The position numbers were made by a program, and so were the translations under genes. The notes under the pieces are model-generated. The model searched no databases. It was not told where the DNA came from and saw nothing but the letters and a program-made list of their open reading frames with translations. A stretch of 64,000 nt of DNA from Clavibacter phaseoli (lineage in GTDB: Bacteria > Actinomycetota > Actinomycetes > Actinomycetales > Microbacteriaceae). The stretch spans positions 2,480,001 to 2,544,000 of the forward strand of contig NZ_CP040786.1 of assembly GCF_021922925.1 (NCBI RefSeq). The letters run 5' to 3'. Positions 1-9,124 of the stretch are shown here, piece by piece (within the stretch, counting starts at the first letter, position 1; every line of letters starts with the position of its first letter).

Positions 1-36
1 ACGCGGGACGTGCTCGGGATCCAGCTGCGGCGCTGA
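1..36 (+). CDS. C-terminal fragment of an unidentified gene
   Basis: The first 36 bases read as an open frame ending TRDVLGIQLRR and a TGA stop, followed at once by a strong terminator hairpin. This fits the last 11 codons of a rightward gene that starts outside the window. The fragment is too short to identify. Support is the third-position GC of the codons and the hairpin placement only. Confidence 0.4.
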   Translation, partial: TRDVLGIQLRR

Positions 37-50
37 TCCCCGGCGCACGC

Positions 51-84
51 CGCGGGGCCCGGACGATCCCGCCCGGGCCCCGCG
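51..84. terminator. Bidirectional hairpin terminator
   Basis: A perfect 12-bp stem (CGCGGGGCCCGG with its complement) closes a 10-nt loop. It lies between a rightward gene end and the leftward FMN reductase stop, so it can serve both. There is no clear T tract, as is usual in high-GC actinobacteria. Confidence 0.7.
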
Positions 85-102
85 TCGCGTGCGTCGCGCC
101 GA

Positions 103-675
103 CTACGCGGAGACGGCCTGCAGGTTGCGCTCGATGTGCGCGTGGAACGCCTGCAGCCAGCCGACGAGGAACTCCTCGGTGCCGGCGTTCGAGATCTCGC
201 CCTCGGGGGAGATGAGGCCCTCGGTGGTCTGGATGTACGCCTCGGGCTGCGAGAGCTCCGGCGACGCGAGGAACGACAGGATGCTGCGGAGGTGCTGCTG
301 CGCGACGGCCGTGCCGACCGCGCCGATGGACGTGCCGATGACCGCGCTGGGCTTGCCCTGGAACGCGTTCTCGCCGTAGGGGCGGCTCGCGAAGTCGAGC
401 GCGTTCTTCAGCACGCCGGGCACCGAGCGGTTGTACTCGGGCGTGACGATCATGACGGCGTCGGCGTCCGCGATGGCCGCCTTGAACTCGTTCGCGACCT
501 GGGGGTAGTCCCCGTCCATGTCGGCGCTGTAGAAGGGCAGCGGCTGGATCGGGATCTCGGTGAGCTCGAGGCCGGCCTGCGCGCCGAGGCGCTCCAGCGC
601 GAGCGACAGGGCCCTGTTGATGGAGGTGGACGACAGGCTGCCGACGAGGTAGCCGACACGGTACGTGGTGCTCAT
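103..675 (-). CDS. NADPH-dependent FMN reductase / NAD(P)H oxidoreductase
   Basis: This 190-residue protein is a flavodoxin-like FMN reductase of the NADPH_dep FMN_red (ChrR/YieF/SsuE-like) family, predicted to reduce FMN or quinones with NAD(P)H in the cytoplasm. Visible features are the N-terminal strand and phosphate-binding loop GSLSSTSINRAL (about residues 12-23), the family motif TPEYNRSVPGVLKNALDF (about 78-95) and a late GAVGTAVAQQHLR segment. Length is normal for the family. The ATG is preceded by an AAGGAGC ribosome site. The gene follows lacZ on the same strand but has its own 122-bp leader containing an operator-like palindrome, so it is probably a separate transcript. The physiological substrate cannot be read from sequence. 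Confidence 0.9.
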   Translation of the reverse strand: MSTTYRVGYLVGSLSSTSINRALSLALERLGAQAGLELTEIPIQPLPFYSADMDGDYPQVANEFKAAIADADAVMIVTPEYNRSVPGVLKNALDFASRPYGENAFQGKPSAVIGTSIGAVGTAVAQQHLRSILSFLASPELSQPEAYIQTTEGLISPEGEISNAGTEEFLVGWLQAFHAHIERNLQAVSA

Positions 676-690
676 GGGGTGCTCCTTCCC

Positions 691-720
691 GCATGGATCA
701 CTTCCATGCGCGTGCATGGA
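691..720. promoter_or_regulatory. Operator-like GCATGG repeats upstream of the FMN reductase
   Basis: TCCATGC-N4-GCATGGA (703-720) is a perfect inverted repeat, and a further GCATGG at 691-696 forms a second inverted repeat with the central CCATGC. The array sits 16-45 bp upstream of the FMN reductase ATG, where a promoter is expected. The binding protein is unknown. Confidence 0.45.
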
Positions 721-797
721 GCCTAGCGCCGGCGCGTGGGCGTCAGCCGGGTGCCCGGGGCTCGCGCGGATCCCGGACAGCCCGCACCCGCGCCGCC

Positions 798-3788
798 TCA
801 CCCCAGCAGCGCCTCCCACGTGCGCAGCGACGGCCAGAGCGCGTGCCGCGGGAGGACGTCGGGGCCGCACGCGCGGGATCCGAGGCCGTGCTGGGCGTCG
901 TCGAGGAAGAGGTGCAGCCCGTCGGACGCGGGCAGCTCGTGCGGGTGGCCGACGTCGGTCATCTGCTGCGGGGTCCAGCGGGAGAGCTGGAAGCCGGGGC
1001 GGTGGCCGGCGGCGTCGGGCACGGTCGTCACGGTGAGCGGGGTCGCGGATCCGTCGCCGATCACGAGCGACCGCAGCCCCGGGCGGTGGCCCGTCTCCTG
1101 CGGGCGCGCGTAGGCGACCGCGAGGCCGTCGACGCTCGACGCGAAGCGGCCCACGCGCACGGCCGCGCGGCTGTCGGCGTATGACTCCCCCGGCCCGGTC
1201 CCGTGCCAGGCGACCGGGTGCTCGGCGAGCGCGGACGGCAGGTCGATGCGCACGCCGACCCGCGGCCACGTGCAGTCCCAGACGCCGAACGGCACGACCT
1301 CGGTCGCGAGCAGGAGGCCGCGGTCGGTCGAGGTCCAGCGGAAGGCGACGTCGACGCCCGCGCCGGAGTGCGCGGCCTGCACGCGCATCCGCGTCTCGAG
1401 GCCGTCGGCGGTGCGGCTCGTCCCGAGCAGCCGGTGGGTGAGCCGGTGCAGCCCGCGCTCGCGCCAGCGGTCGGCCGACGGCGGCGTCTCCTCGGCGCCG
1501 CGGCCGCGCGTGAGCTCGGGCTCGGCCAGCTCGTAGGATCCCTGGCCGGCCCCGCGGTCGTTCTCGGTGGGCGCGCGCCACAGCTCGAGGCGCGGACCGC
1601 GGACGGGCACGCCGGCCCACGCGACCAGGTCGCCGCGCGCGTCGAAGGTCCCGACGCCGAGCGCGTCCCCGCGCCAGCGCCCGGCGGGCCGAGGTCGCGA
1701 CGCCGGTCGATCGCGCACGAGCGCCTGGTGCGACGACACGACGTGCCCCGCGTCCGCCCAGGCAGCGTCGTGTCGTGTGACGACCTGCACCGTCACGTGC
1801 GCCTCCTCGGCGTGCCCGGCGGCGCGCGCCTCGACGGGCAGCGGGATCGTCGTCGCGTCGCCTGCCGCGAGGGGCGCGTGCTCGAGGATCCCGCGGGCGA
1901 CCTGCCGGCCGTCGTGGGCGAGGATCCAGACCAGGTCCACGTCGTCGGTGGGCGCGCTGTGCCGCCGGTTCTCGACCCGCACGCCGGATCCGTCGGCCGC
2001 CACCCGCACGCGCACGGGCGCGATGACCGCGGCGAGCTCCGCGAGGCCGGGCGTGGGCGTGCCGTCGGAGAGGAGGAGCCCGTCCATCACGAACGGGCCG
2101 TCGTGCACGGGCTCGCCGAAGTCGCCGCCGTACGCGTGGAAGGGCCGGCCGTCGGCGGTGCGCGCGAGCAGCCCGTGGTCGCGCCACTCCCAGACGAAGC
2201 CGCCGTGCAGGCGCGGCCAGCGGTCGATCGCGTCCTCGTAGTCGGCGAGGGACCCGGGCCCGTTGCCCATCGCGTGCCCGTACTCGCACAGGATGAACGG
2301 CTTGGCGCGCTGCTTCGCGCCGGTCGCGCCCGTGGTCTCGTGGACGCTCGCGACGGGCGTACCGCACACCGAGTCGATCTCCTCGAGCGTCGGGTACATG
2401 CGCGAGTACACGTCGGTGTGCTCGCCCGTCAGGTCGCCCTCGTAGTGCACGGGCCGGGTGGGATCCGCGCGCCGCACCCATGCCGACATGGCCGCGATGT
2501 TGCGCCCGGTGCCGGACTCGTTGCCGAGCGACCACATCACGATCGACGGGTGGTTGCGGTCGCGGCCGACCGTGCGCGCGATGCGGTCGAGGTAGGCGTC
2601 GCGCCAGCGCGGGTCGTCGGAGGGGTTGCCGCGCCACTCGACGTCCCAGAAGCCGTGCGTCTCGAGGTCGCACTCGAGCACGACCCAGAGGCCGAGCTCG
2701 TCGGCGATGTCGATCAGGCGCGGGTGCGGCGGGTAGTGCGAGGTGCGGATCGCGTCGATCCCGCTCCGCTTCATCAGCTCGAGGTCGGCGCGCGCCTCCG
2801 CCTCGTCGAACACGCGGCCGCGCTCCGGGTGCGACTCGTGCCGGTTGACGCCGCGGAAGGTGAGGCGCCGCCCGTCGACGAGGAGCGCGTCGCCCTCGAT
2901 GCGCACCGTGCGGAAGCCGATCCGCAGCGACGCCGTCTCGCCGGGCGACGACACGGTCGCGTCGTGGAGGCGCGGGCGCTCGGCGCTCCACGCGTCGACG
3001 GCGGGGATCGCGACGGGCGCGACGTCGGCCGCGGTCTGCCACGTCACGTGGATCCCGAGCTCCGGCACGCGCACCACGACGGGGAACGCGCCGTCCACCT
3101 CGACGAGGAGGCAGCCGGACCCGTCGGCCGGGTCGCGGTCGGCCCGCACCCGGACGTCGTCGAGCGCGCCGACGGGCCGCGCGAGCAGCTCGACGGAGCG
3201 GAAGATCCCGGGCAGCCACCACTGGTCCTGGTCCTCGAGGTAGGAGGCGGCCGACCACTGGTGCACGCGGATCCCGAGGTGGTTGACGCCCGCCACGAGC
3301 AGGTCCGTCACGTCGAGCTCGGTCGCGAGGCGGCTGCCGGTCGTCCAGCCCGCCTCGACGCCGTTGACCCAGAACGTCGCGAGCCCCTCGATCCCGTCGG
3401 TGCGCAGCAGCACGCGCTCGGCGTCCGCGAACGACGCCGGCAGCTCGAAGGTCCGCCGGTGCTCGCCGGTCGGGTTCGCGTCGGGCACGTGCGGCGGGTC
3501 GATGGGGAACGGGTACTGCAGGTTCGTGTACGCGGGCGATCCGTGGCCGTGCAGCACCCAGTGCGACGGCACGGGCAGCGTCGTCCAGCCGGCCGCGTCG
3601 AGCGCGGCGTCGTCGAGGGCCGGATCCGCGACCTCGGGCGGGCGGCCGGCGTCTTCGACCGGCGCCTCGGGCAGCAGGCGGAAGCGCCAGTCGCCGTCGA
3701 GCGGGTGGACGGGCGCGTCCGTCCGGAACCGCGCGCGCGGCGGGAGCCTCGAGGCGGATCCCGGGGCGACGTCGTCGAGGTGGGACAT
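798..3788 (-). CDS. lacZ: GH2 beta-galactosidase (LacZ type)
   Basis: This 996-residue protein has the full-length LacZ architecture: N-terminal jelly-roll (about 25-200), Ig-like domain, TIM barrel from about 300, and C-terminal domains. Hallmarks are LECDLETHGF (about 371-380), the acid/base Glu in MWSLGNESGTGRN (E424) and the nucleophile Glu in CEYGHAMGNGPG (E502). It hydrolyses terminal beta-galactosides. There is no signal peptide, so it acts in the cytoplasm on imported oligosaccharides. It is last in a leftward operon after nagB (74-bp gap) and a sugar ABC importer. That context points to galactosylated oligosaccharides, perhaps from glycoproteins, rather than free lactose. Length and start are typical of the long LacZ subgroup. 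Confidence 0.95.
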   Translation of the reverse strand: MSHLDDVAPGSASRLPPRARFRTDAPVHPLDGDWRFRLLPEAPVEDAGRPPEVADPALDDAALDAAGWTTLPVPSHWVLHGHGSPAYTNLQYPFPIDPPHVPDANPTGEHRRTFELPASFADAERVLLRTDGIEGLATFWVNGVEAGWTTGSRLATELDVTDLLVAGVNHLGIRVHQWSAASYLEDQDQWWLPGIFRSVELLARPVGALDDVRVRADRDPADGSGCLLVEVDGAFPVVVRVPELGIHVTWQTAADVAPVAIPAVDAWSAERPRLHDATVSSPGETASLRIGFRTVRIEGDALLVDGRRLTFRGVNRHESHPERGRVFDEAEARADLELMKRSGIDAIRTSHYPPHPRLIDIADELGLWVVLECDLETHGFWDVEWRGNPSDDPRWRDAYLDRIARTVGRDRNHPSIVMWSLGNESGTGRNIAAMSAWVRRADPTRPVHYEGDLTGEHTDVYSRMYPTLEEIDSVCGTPVASVHETTGATGAKQRAKPFILCEYGHAMGNGPGSLADYEDAIDRWPRLHGGFVWEWRDHGLLARTADGRPFHAYGGDFGEPVHDGPFVMDGLLLSDGTPTPGLAELAAVIAPVRVRVAADGSGVRVENRRHSAPTDDVDLVWILAHDGRQVARGILEHAPLAAGDATTIPLPVEARAAGHAEEAHVTVQVVTRHDAAWADAGHVVSSHQALVRDRPASRPRPAGRWRGDALGVGTFDARGDLVAWAGVPVRGPRLELWRAPTENDRGAGQGSYELAEPELTRGRGAEETPPSADRWRERGLHRLTHRLLGTSRTADGLETRMRVQAAHSGAGVDVAFRWTSTDRGLLLATEVVPFGVWDCTWPRVGVRIDLPSALAEHPVAWHGTGPGESYADSRAAVRVGRFASSVDGLAVAYARPQETGHRPGLRSLVIGDGSATPLTVTTVPDAAGHRPGFQLSRWTPQQMTDVGHPHELPASDGLHLFLDDAQHGLGSRACGPDVLPRHALWPSLRTWEALLG

Positions 3789-3862
3789 GCGGGTCTCCGT
3801 GCTGGTCGGCGCGCCGAGGCGCGGAGGGGAGGGTGCGTGCGCGGGAGGCCCGGCGGCGCCGG

Positions 3863-4627
3863 TCAGGCGGGCGTCGCGAGCCCCGCGAGCGCGGCCCGGT
3901 CGGCGACGACGGTCACGCGCGGGTGCCGCTGCAGGATCGACGCGGGCACCTGTTCCGTGACCGGTCCGGCGAGCGCGGCGGCGAGCGCGTCGGCCTTGCG
4001 CGCGCCCGAGGCGACGAGCAGGATCCGCCCGGCCGACATGATCGTCGCGATCCCCTGCGTGATGGCGTGGGTCGGCACGCGCGCGGGATCCCCGCCGAAG
4101 TACCGCGCGTTGTCGCGCCGGGTCCCCTCCGCGAGGCGCACCACGCGGCTGACCCCGTCGAACGGCGAACCCGGCTCGTTGAAGCCGAGGTGCCCGTTGG
4201 CGCCGATGCCCACGATCTGCAGGCCCGCGCCGCCGAGCCGCCGGATCCGCCGCTCGTGCTCGGCCGCCGCGTCGCGCGGGTCGGCGGCGGTGCCGTCGGG
4301 CACGACCACGCGCGCGTCGGGCACGCCGAGCGGCTCGGCGATGCGCGCCCGCACGAACGCGAGGTACGACTGCGGGTGCCCGGCCGGCAGCCCCACGTAC
4401 TCGTCGAGCGCCACGAGCGAGAGCCCGTCGGTGACGAGGCCCCGGTCCCGGTGCCGCCGGACGAGCTCCGCGTAGAGCGGCTCGGGGCTGGATCCGGTCG
4501 CGACGCCGAGCACGCCCGCCGGGTCTCCCCCGAGGAACGCCTGCACCACGTCGGCCGCGGCGACCCCGAGGGCCGCCGCGTCGTCCACGGCCGTGATCCG
4601 GGGCGCGCGCGTCGACGCGGCCGTCAC
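3863..4627 (-). CDS. nagB: Glucosamine-6-phosphate deaminase
   Basis: This 254-residue protein converts glucosamine-6-phosphate to fructose-6-phosphate and ammonia, channelling amino sugar into glycolysis. Motifs are the phosphate loop GVATGSSPEP (41-50), LDEYVGL with catalytic Asp75 (74-80), and IGANGHLGFNEPG (141-153) with the general-base His region. The GTG start overlaps the stop of the upstream permease in a GTGA junction, implying translational coupling. Placement between a sugar importer and lacZ indicates the imported glycan contains N-acetylglucosamine. No nagA deacetylase is present in the window, so that step must be supplied elsewhere. Confidence 0.93.
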   Translation of the reverse strand: MTAASTRAPRITAVDDAAALGVAAADVVQAFLGGDPAGVLGVATGSSPEPLYAELVRRHRDRGLVTDGLSLVALDEYVGLPAGHPQSYLAFVRARIAEPLGVPDARVVVPDGTAADPRDAAAEHERRIRRLGGAGLQIVGIGANGHLGFNEPGSPFDGVSRVVRLAEGTRRDNARYFGGDPARVPTHAITQGIATIMSAGRILLVASGARKADALAAALAGPVTEQVPASILQRHPRVTVVADRAALAGLATPA

Positions 4628-5553
4628 TTCAGCGCGCCCTTCGCGATGTCGCCGATGAACTGCTTCGCGCCGATGAGGAACACGACGATGAGCGGGATCA
4701 CCGCGAGCAGCGCGCCCGCCATGACCATGCCGTAGTCCTTGCCGTGGGCGCTGTTCAGCTGGCTCATCGCCACCTGCAGCGTCAGCGTGCCCGGGTCGTT
4801 GAGCACGATGAGCGGCCAGAGGTAGTCGTTCCACGCGGCGATGAAGGTGAAGATCCCGAGGAACCCGAGGCCCGGCCGGATGAGCGGCAGGCACACCGTG
4901 AGGTACTGCCGGAAGAACCCGGCGCCGTCGATGCGGGCCGCGTCGATGAGCTCGTCCGGCACGCTCGAGACGATGAACTGCCGGAGCCAGAAGATGCCGA
5001 ACGCGTTCGCCGCCGCCGGCACGATGAGCGCCTGCAGCTGGCCGACCCAGCCGAGGTTGATCATCGTGACGAACTGGGGGATCACCGACAGCTGCGCGGG
5101 CAGCATGAACGTCACGAGCAACAGGGCGAACAGCGCCCGCCGACCCGGGAACTCGTACTTCGCGAACGTGAACGCCGCGATCGAGTCGAAGAACAGCACG
5201 AGGACCGTCACGGAGACCGCGACGATCACGGTGTTCATGAGCGATCCGCCGAAGTCGATCGTGCGGAACACGGCCTGGATGTTGTCCCACAGGTGCGGCC
5301 CCGGCACGAGCACGGGCGGCGACTTGTAGATGTCGCTCGTGGTGTTGCTCGCCATCACGACGAGCCAGTACAGCGGGAACAGGCTCACGATGGATCCCGC
5401 GAAGAGGATCCCGTGCAGGATCACCCGGCCGGGCGGCAGCTGCCGACGGCCCGCGGGCCGTCCGGTGCGCTCCTCGCCGGACCGCGGGCGACCGGAGGCC
5501 TGGTCGGCGATCCGGGCCGCGGCGGATCCCGCGGCGTGGACGGTCGTGCTCAT
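4624..5553 (-). CDS. Carbohydrate ABC transporter permease (MalG/UgpE type)
   Basis: This 309-residue inner-membrane permease of the CUT1 class has about six hydrophobic segments and the cytoplasmic EAA loop DAARIDGAGFFRQYLTVCLP (about 204-223), which contacts the ATPase. A 40-residue basic, Arg-rich N-terminus precedes the first helix. The start overlaps the preceding permease stop (ATGA), and its own stop overlaps nagB (GTGA). No ATPase gene is encoded in the operon. In actinobacteria such importers generally share a MsiK-type ATPase encoded elsewhere. Substrate is inferred from neighbours (galactose- and amino-sugar-containing oligosaccharide). Confidence 0.92.
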   Translation of the reverse strand: MSTTVHAAGSAAARIADQASGRPRSGEERTGRPAGRRQLPPGRVILHGILFAGSIVSLFPLYWLVVMASNTTSDIYKSPPVLVPGPHLWDNIQAVFRTIDFGGSLMNTVIVAVSVTVLVLFFDSIAAFTFAKYEFPGRRALFALLLVTFMLPAQLSVIPQFVTMINLGWVGQLQALIVPAAANAFGIFWLRQFIVSSVPDELIDAARIDGAGFFRQYLTVCLPLIRPGLGFLGIFTFIAAWNDYLWPLIVLNDPGTLTLQVAMSQLNSAHGKDYGMVMAGALLAVIPLIVVFLIGAKQFIGDIAKGALK

Positions 5554-6548
5554 GCGCGCTGCCCCTTCCTCCGGCCGGGCGCCCGCACGGGCCTCTCCTT
5601 CTTCTCCGCGCCCAGGCGGAAGCTGATGATGGAGAAGATCACCACGAGCAGGAACACGCCCCACGCGATGGCGGCGCCGTAGCCGAAGCGGTTGTAGTTG
5701 AAGGCCTGCTGGTAGAAGTACAGGACGGTCGTGAGGCCGGCCTGGCCCGCGCCGCCCGAGTTCGGGTTGGTCGTGCTGGAGGAGGCCGTGAGCACCTGCG
5801 CCTCGGTGAAGCTCTGCAGGCCCGTGATGGTCGAGACCACGAGCACGAAGAGGATCGTGGGGCGCAGCAGCGGCAGCGTCACCGACCAGAAGGTGCGGAT
5901 CGCGCCGGCGCCGTCGAGCTTGGCGGCCTCGTAGACCTCGGTGCCGATGGCCTGCATGCCCGCGAGGAAGATGATCGCGTTGTAGCCGGTCCACTGGTAC
6001 GTGATGAGGATCGCGATCGTCACCTGGATGGCCCACGGCGTCGAGAGCCATGCCACCCCGTCGAGGCCGATCGCGCGGAGGCCCGCGTTCACGAGGCCGA
6101 AGCTGTCGCCGAAGATGGATCCGAACAGCACCGCCATCGCGACCACGCTCGTGACGTTCGGCACGAAGTAGCTGATCTTGTAGAAGGTGCTGAGCCGCTT
6201 CGCCGAGTTGAGCATGGCCGCGACGACCACGGCGATCGCCATCATCGGGAACGTCGACAGCGCGAAGATGACGAGCGTGTTCCTGATCGACAGCCAGAAC
6301 GTGCCGTCGGCCGCGAGGGCCTGGAAGTTCGCCAGCCCCACCCACTTCGCCGTGCCGAGCCCGTTCCAGTCCTGGAACGAGAGCACGAGCGAGTACAGCG
6401 CCGGGAACAGGCCGAAGATCGCGAACAGCACGAAGAACGGCGCGATGGCGACGTAGTACGGCCACGTGCGGCGGATCCCCCGCGTGCCCACGCCCGCCCG
6501 GGAGGGCGCGGGCGGGCGCCCTCCCGGGCGGACGGCGACGGGGATCAC
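5550..6548 (-). CDS. Carbohydrate ABC transporter permease (MalF/UgpA type)
   Basis: This 332-residue protein is the partner permease. A hydrophobic segment YYVAIAPFFVLFAIFGLFPA (about 31-50) opens the transmembrane domain, and the EAA loop EAAKLDGAGAIRTFWSVTLP lies at about 207-226. The chosen GTG start overlaps the stop of the binding protein (GTGA). This is the only start that fits both the operon spacing and the normal family length. It forms a heterodimeric channel with the next gene. Substrate specificity is inferred from context only. Confidence 0.92.
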   Translation of the reverse strand: MIPVAVRPGGRPPAPSRAGVGTRGIRRTWPYYVAIAPFFVLFAIFGLFPALYSLVLSFQDWNGLGTAKWVGLANFQALAADGTFWLSIRNTLVIFALSTFPMMAIAVVVAAMLNSAKRLSTFYKISYFVPNVTSVVAMAVLFGSIFGDSFGLVNAGLRAIGLDGVAWLSTPWAIQVTIAILITYQWTGYNAIIFLAGMQAIGTEVYEAAKLDGAGAIRTFWSVTLPLLRPTILFVLVVSTITGLQSFTEAQVLTASSSTTNPNSGGAGQAGLTTVLYFYQQAFNYNRFGYGAAIAWGVFLLVVIFSIISFRLGAEKKERPVRAPGRRKGQRA

Positions 6549-7831
6549 TGCTTCGCGGTCTTCAGGGCGGCCTCGCCGGCGGCGACGGCGTCGGTCCAGG
6601 CCTGGGCGGGGTCCTTGCCGAGCGACGTCACGTTCTGCAGCTCGGTGACGAACGCGGCCTGCACCTGGCTGTCGTAGGGGCTCGTGTAGGCGGTCGGCAT
6701 CTTCGCGGCGGCGTCGGCGAAGATCCCGACGGTCGACTGGCCGCCGAAGAAGTCGTCGCCCTCCTGCAGCTCCGGGGAGTCGTAGGCGGCGGTGGCCGAC
6801 GGGAAGATGCCCTTGTCGGCGTAGGCGGTGACCTGGTTGTCCTCGCTCAGCACGTCCTTGATCACCGCGAACGCCGCCTGCGGGTCCTTGGTGCCGGCCG
6901 GGATGGAGAGGAACGAGCCGCCGATGTTGGCCGGGCCGCCGGGCATGGGCGCCACGCGCCAGTCGCCGGAGGTGTCGGCGGTCGCGCTCTTGAGGTCGGC
7001 CTGGTACCAGGAGGCGCCGAGGAGCGCGGGGAGGGATCCGTTGGTGATGGCAGAGGCCCAGTCCGGGCTGCCGTCGGTGACGTTCGCGGTGAGGCCGTCC
7101 TGGTACGCGAGCACGGCGCGGTCCCACGCGGCCTTGACGGTGGAGCTGTCGCCGGTGAAGTTCCCGTCCTCGTCGACGAAGCGGGTGGTGCCCTGGCCGA
7201 GCGACTTGGTGAAGACGTCGGACGCGTCCACGAAGATCGACCCGCCGGTGGCCGCCTTGAGCTTCTTCCCGAACGCGAAGTAGTCGTCCCACGTGGCGGT
7301 CGCGGCGGCGACGTCGGCGGGCTCGCTCGGCAGGCCGGCCTTCTGGAAGACGTCCGCCCGGTAGTAGAGGGCGGTGGGGCCGATGTCGATGGGGAGGCCG
7401 ATGAGCTGGCCGTCCTTCGTGGTCGCCTCCTTCAGCTTCCACGCCGGGTACTGGTCGGTGACGTCCTTCGCGCCCAGGTCGTCCAGGTTCTCGAAGAGCC
7501 CGTCCTCGCTGAGGAAGTAGGGCATGTCCTCGCCCTTGACGCCCGTGACGGACGGCAGGCCCGAGCGGCCGGTGAAGGTGGTGACGAGCTTCTGCTTGAA
7601 GTCGCCGCCGATGGTGGAGACGTTGAGCGTCGTGCCCGGGACCTCGTCCGGCACCTTGTCGAGCACCGTCTGGCTGAGGCCGTCCGGCCAGATCCACAGG
7701 TCGAGCTGGCCGCCCGCCGAGGATCCCGACGATGACGAGCAGGAGGCGAGGGCCGGCGCGAGGAGCGCGAGGGTCGCGACGCCGACGACGATGCGCCGGG
7801 CGCGGGAGCGGCGGGTGGGGAGGAGGGACAT
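6545..7831 (-). CDS. Sugar ABC transporter substrate-binding lipoprotein
   Basis: This 428-residue extracellular solute-binding protein of family 1 (MalE-like) has a type II signal peptide: basic N-terminus, hydrophobic core VVGVATLALLAPALA and lipobox LASC with the lipidated Cys at 31, followed by a Ser/Gly linker. It captures the sugar outside the membrane and delivers it to the two permeases, whose genes overlap its stop. The aromatic segment LDLWIWPDGLS near the mature N-terminus is typical of sugar-binding members. The ligand is unknown; the operon suggests a galactosylated, GlcNAc-containing glycan. Confidence 0.93.
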   Translation of the reverse strand: MSLLPTRRSRARRIVVGVATLALLAPALASCSSSSGSSAGGQLDLWIWPDGLSQTVLDKVPDEVPGTTLNVSTIGGDFKQKLVTTFTGRSGLPSVTGVKGEDMPYFLSEDGLFENLDDLGAKDVTDQYPAWKLKEATTKDGQLIGLPIDIGPTALYYRADVFQKAGLPSEPADVAAATATWDDYFAFGKKLKAATGGSIFVDASDVFTKSLGQGTTRFVDEDGNFTGDSSTVKAAWDRAVLAYQDGLTANVTDGSPDWASAITNGSLPALLGASWYQADLKSATADTSGDWRVAPMPGGPANIGGSFLSIPAGTKDPQAAFAVIKDVLSEDNQVTAYADKGIFPSATAAYDSPELQEGDDFFGGQSTVGIFADAAAKMPTAYTSPYDSQVQAAFVTELQNVTSLGKDPAQAWTDAVAAGEAALKTAKQ

Positions 7832-7913
7832 GGTGGTTCTCGATTCGGTGGAGGACGGGCGGGTCGGGAGCGGGGAGGTCGGGTCGGGCGCTGCGCGGGA
7901 GGCGCGGCCCGGG

Positions 7914-8921
7914 TCAGGCGAGGAGGCGGGCGCCGTCGGGATGGTCGATGGCGTCGGCGAGGTAGTCGTAGCGGCCGGGCTCGGCGGCCTCGGGGTGCGC
8001 GCGCAGCCAGGGGACGAGCTCGTCGAGCCGCGGGGCGCCGGACGCGCCGCCGGGGCGCGTGACCGTGATCCCCGCGACGAGGCAGGCGAAGTCGACGCGC
8101 TGGGTGAGCGTCCACGGCGCCCGGGCGGAGGCGGCGAGCGACGCGCCGAACACGTCGCCCGCGCCGGTCGCGTCGATGGCGCGCACCGCGAGCGGCGGCC
8201 GCACGACCTCCTCGCCGCGGGCCGCGTCGACGGCGACGACGCCGCGGGATCCGGACGTCACGACGCTGAGCGGCACCCGGGCGGCGAGCGCCCGGGCGGC
8301 CTGCACGGCCGAGTCCGTGCCCGTGTAGGCGGAGGCCTCGAGCTCGTTGGGGAGGAAGGCGTGGCACTCGTCGAGCTGGTCGAGGATCGCGGGATCCCAG
8401 CGCTCGGACGGGTCCCAGCCGACGTCCGCGTAGACGTCGGTGCCCGCGGCGGCCGCGCGGCCGATCCATGCGCTGCGGTGCGGATCCAGGTGCACGAGCG
8501 CCGCGGCGGCCGCGGGCACGTCGCCCGGGACGAGCGCGTCGGAGCCGAGCGGGCAGGGCACGCCGCCCGTGACGAGCGCGCGGTCGTCGTCGTAGCCGAG
8601 GGACGCCGTGACGGGCAGCGCCCAGTCGTCGAGGGTCACGAGGCGGTCGAGCGACACGCCCTCGGCGGCGAGCGCGGCGCGCACCAGGAGGGAGAACGGA
8701 TCCGTGCCCACGGCCGCGGCGATGGCGGTCGGCACCCCGAGGCGCGCGCCGGCGACCGCGAAGTTCGCGATGCCGCCCGGGCCGTGCCCGAAGGACGACG
8801 TCCAGATCTCGTGGCCCGGCCGCGGTCCGCCCGGCAGCTCGCCGAACACGACGTCCGCGAAGAGCTGACCCACGACGAGCAGCCCGGCGGGGACCTGCTC
8901 GGGGTGCGCGGCTGCGGGCAC
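7914..8921 (-). CDS. PfkB-family carbohydrate kinase
   Basis: This 335-residue ribokinase-fold kinase phosphorylates a sugar with ATP. It shows the N-terminal GHGPGGIANFAVAGARLG signature (about 45-62) and the C-terminal signature IDATGAGDVF (249-258), with catalytic Asp256 and the anion hole. The best-supported start is GTG with GAGG five bases upstream; an ATG eleven bases further upstream is in another frame. It is the first gene of the leftward operon, 82 bp before the binding protein. Because nagB follows, an amino-sugar or GlcNAc kinase role is attractive, but PfkB specificity cannot be read from these motifs. Confidence 0.88.
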   Translation of the reverse strand: MPAAAHPEQVPAGLLVVGQLFADVVFGELPGGPRPGHEIWTSSFGHGPGGIANFAVAGARLGVPTAIAAAVGTDPFSLLVRAALAAEGVSLDRLVTLDDWALPVTASLGYDDDRALVTGGVPCPLGSDALVPGDVPAAAAALVHLDPHRSAWIGRAAAAGTDVYADVGWDPSERWDPAILDQLDECHAFLPNELEASAYTGTDSAVQAARALAARVPLSVVTSGSRGVVAVDAARGEEVVRPPLAVRAIDATGAGDVFGASLAASARAPWTLTQRVDFACLVAGITVTRPGGASGAPRLDELVPWLRAHPEAAEPGRYDYLADAIDHPDGARLLA

Positions 8922-9046
8922 GGGGACCTCATTCCTTCGGGTGGGCGCCGCGCCGACGGGTGGCGAGCGGTGCGGGTCCGCCGACGGCGACGCTGCCGGC
9001 GGGACGAGGTCGACGGGTGCCGTCGACCGGTAGTGACGTTTCTAGC

Positions 9047-9120
9047 CCATGTGAGCACATGGATGGAAGAGCTTGTTCATTACGAGATTGTTCCTGACTG
9101 ATCCTGCGCGCTAATGTTCA
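9047..9120. promoter_or_regulatory. Divergent regulatory region with palindrome and TGTTC repeats
   Basis: Between the kinase and deoR-type genes lies CCATGTG-AG-CACATGG (9047-9062), a perfect 7-bp inverted repeat. It is followed by direct repeats TTGTTC (9073-9078), TTGTTC (9088-9093) and ATGTTCA (9114-9120), the last ending just before the regulator ATG. DeoR-family proteins bind direct or inverted repeats in such divergent promoters, so this is the likely site of autoregulation and operon control. Confidence 0.5.
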
Positions 9121-9124
9121 CATC

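Noticed and set aside
103..3258. A 1051-codon leftward frame continuous with the FMN reductase
   Set aside because: Only the last 190 codons resemble a protein. The upstream part overlaps lacZ in another frame and is Arg-rich, and a ribosome site marks the internal ATG.
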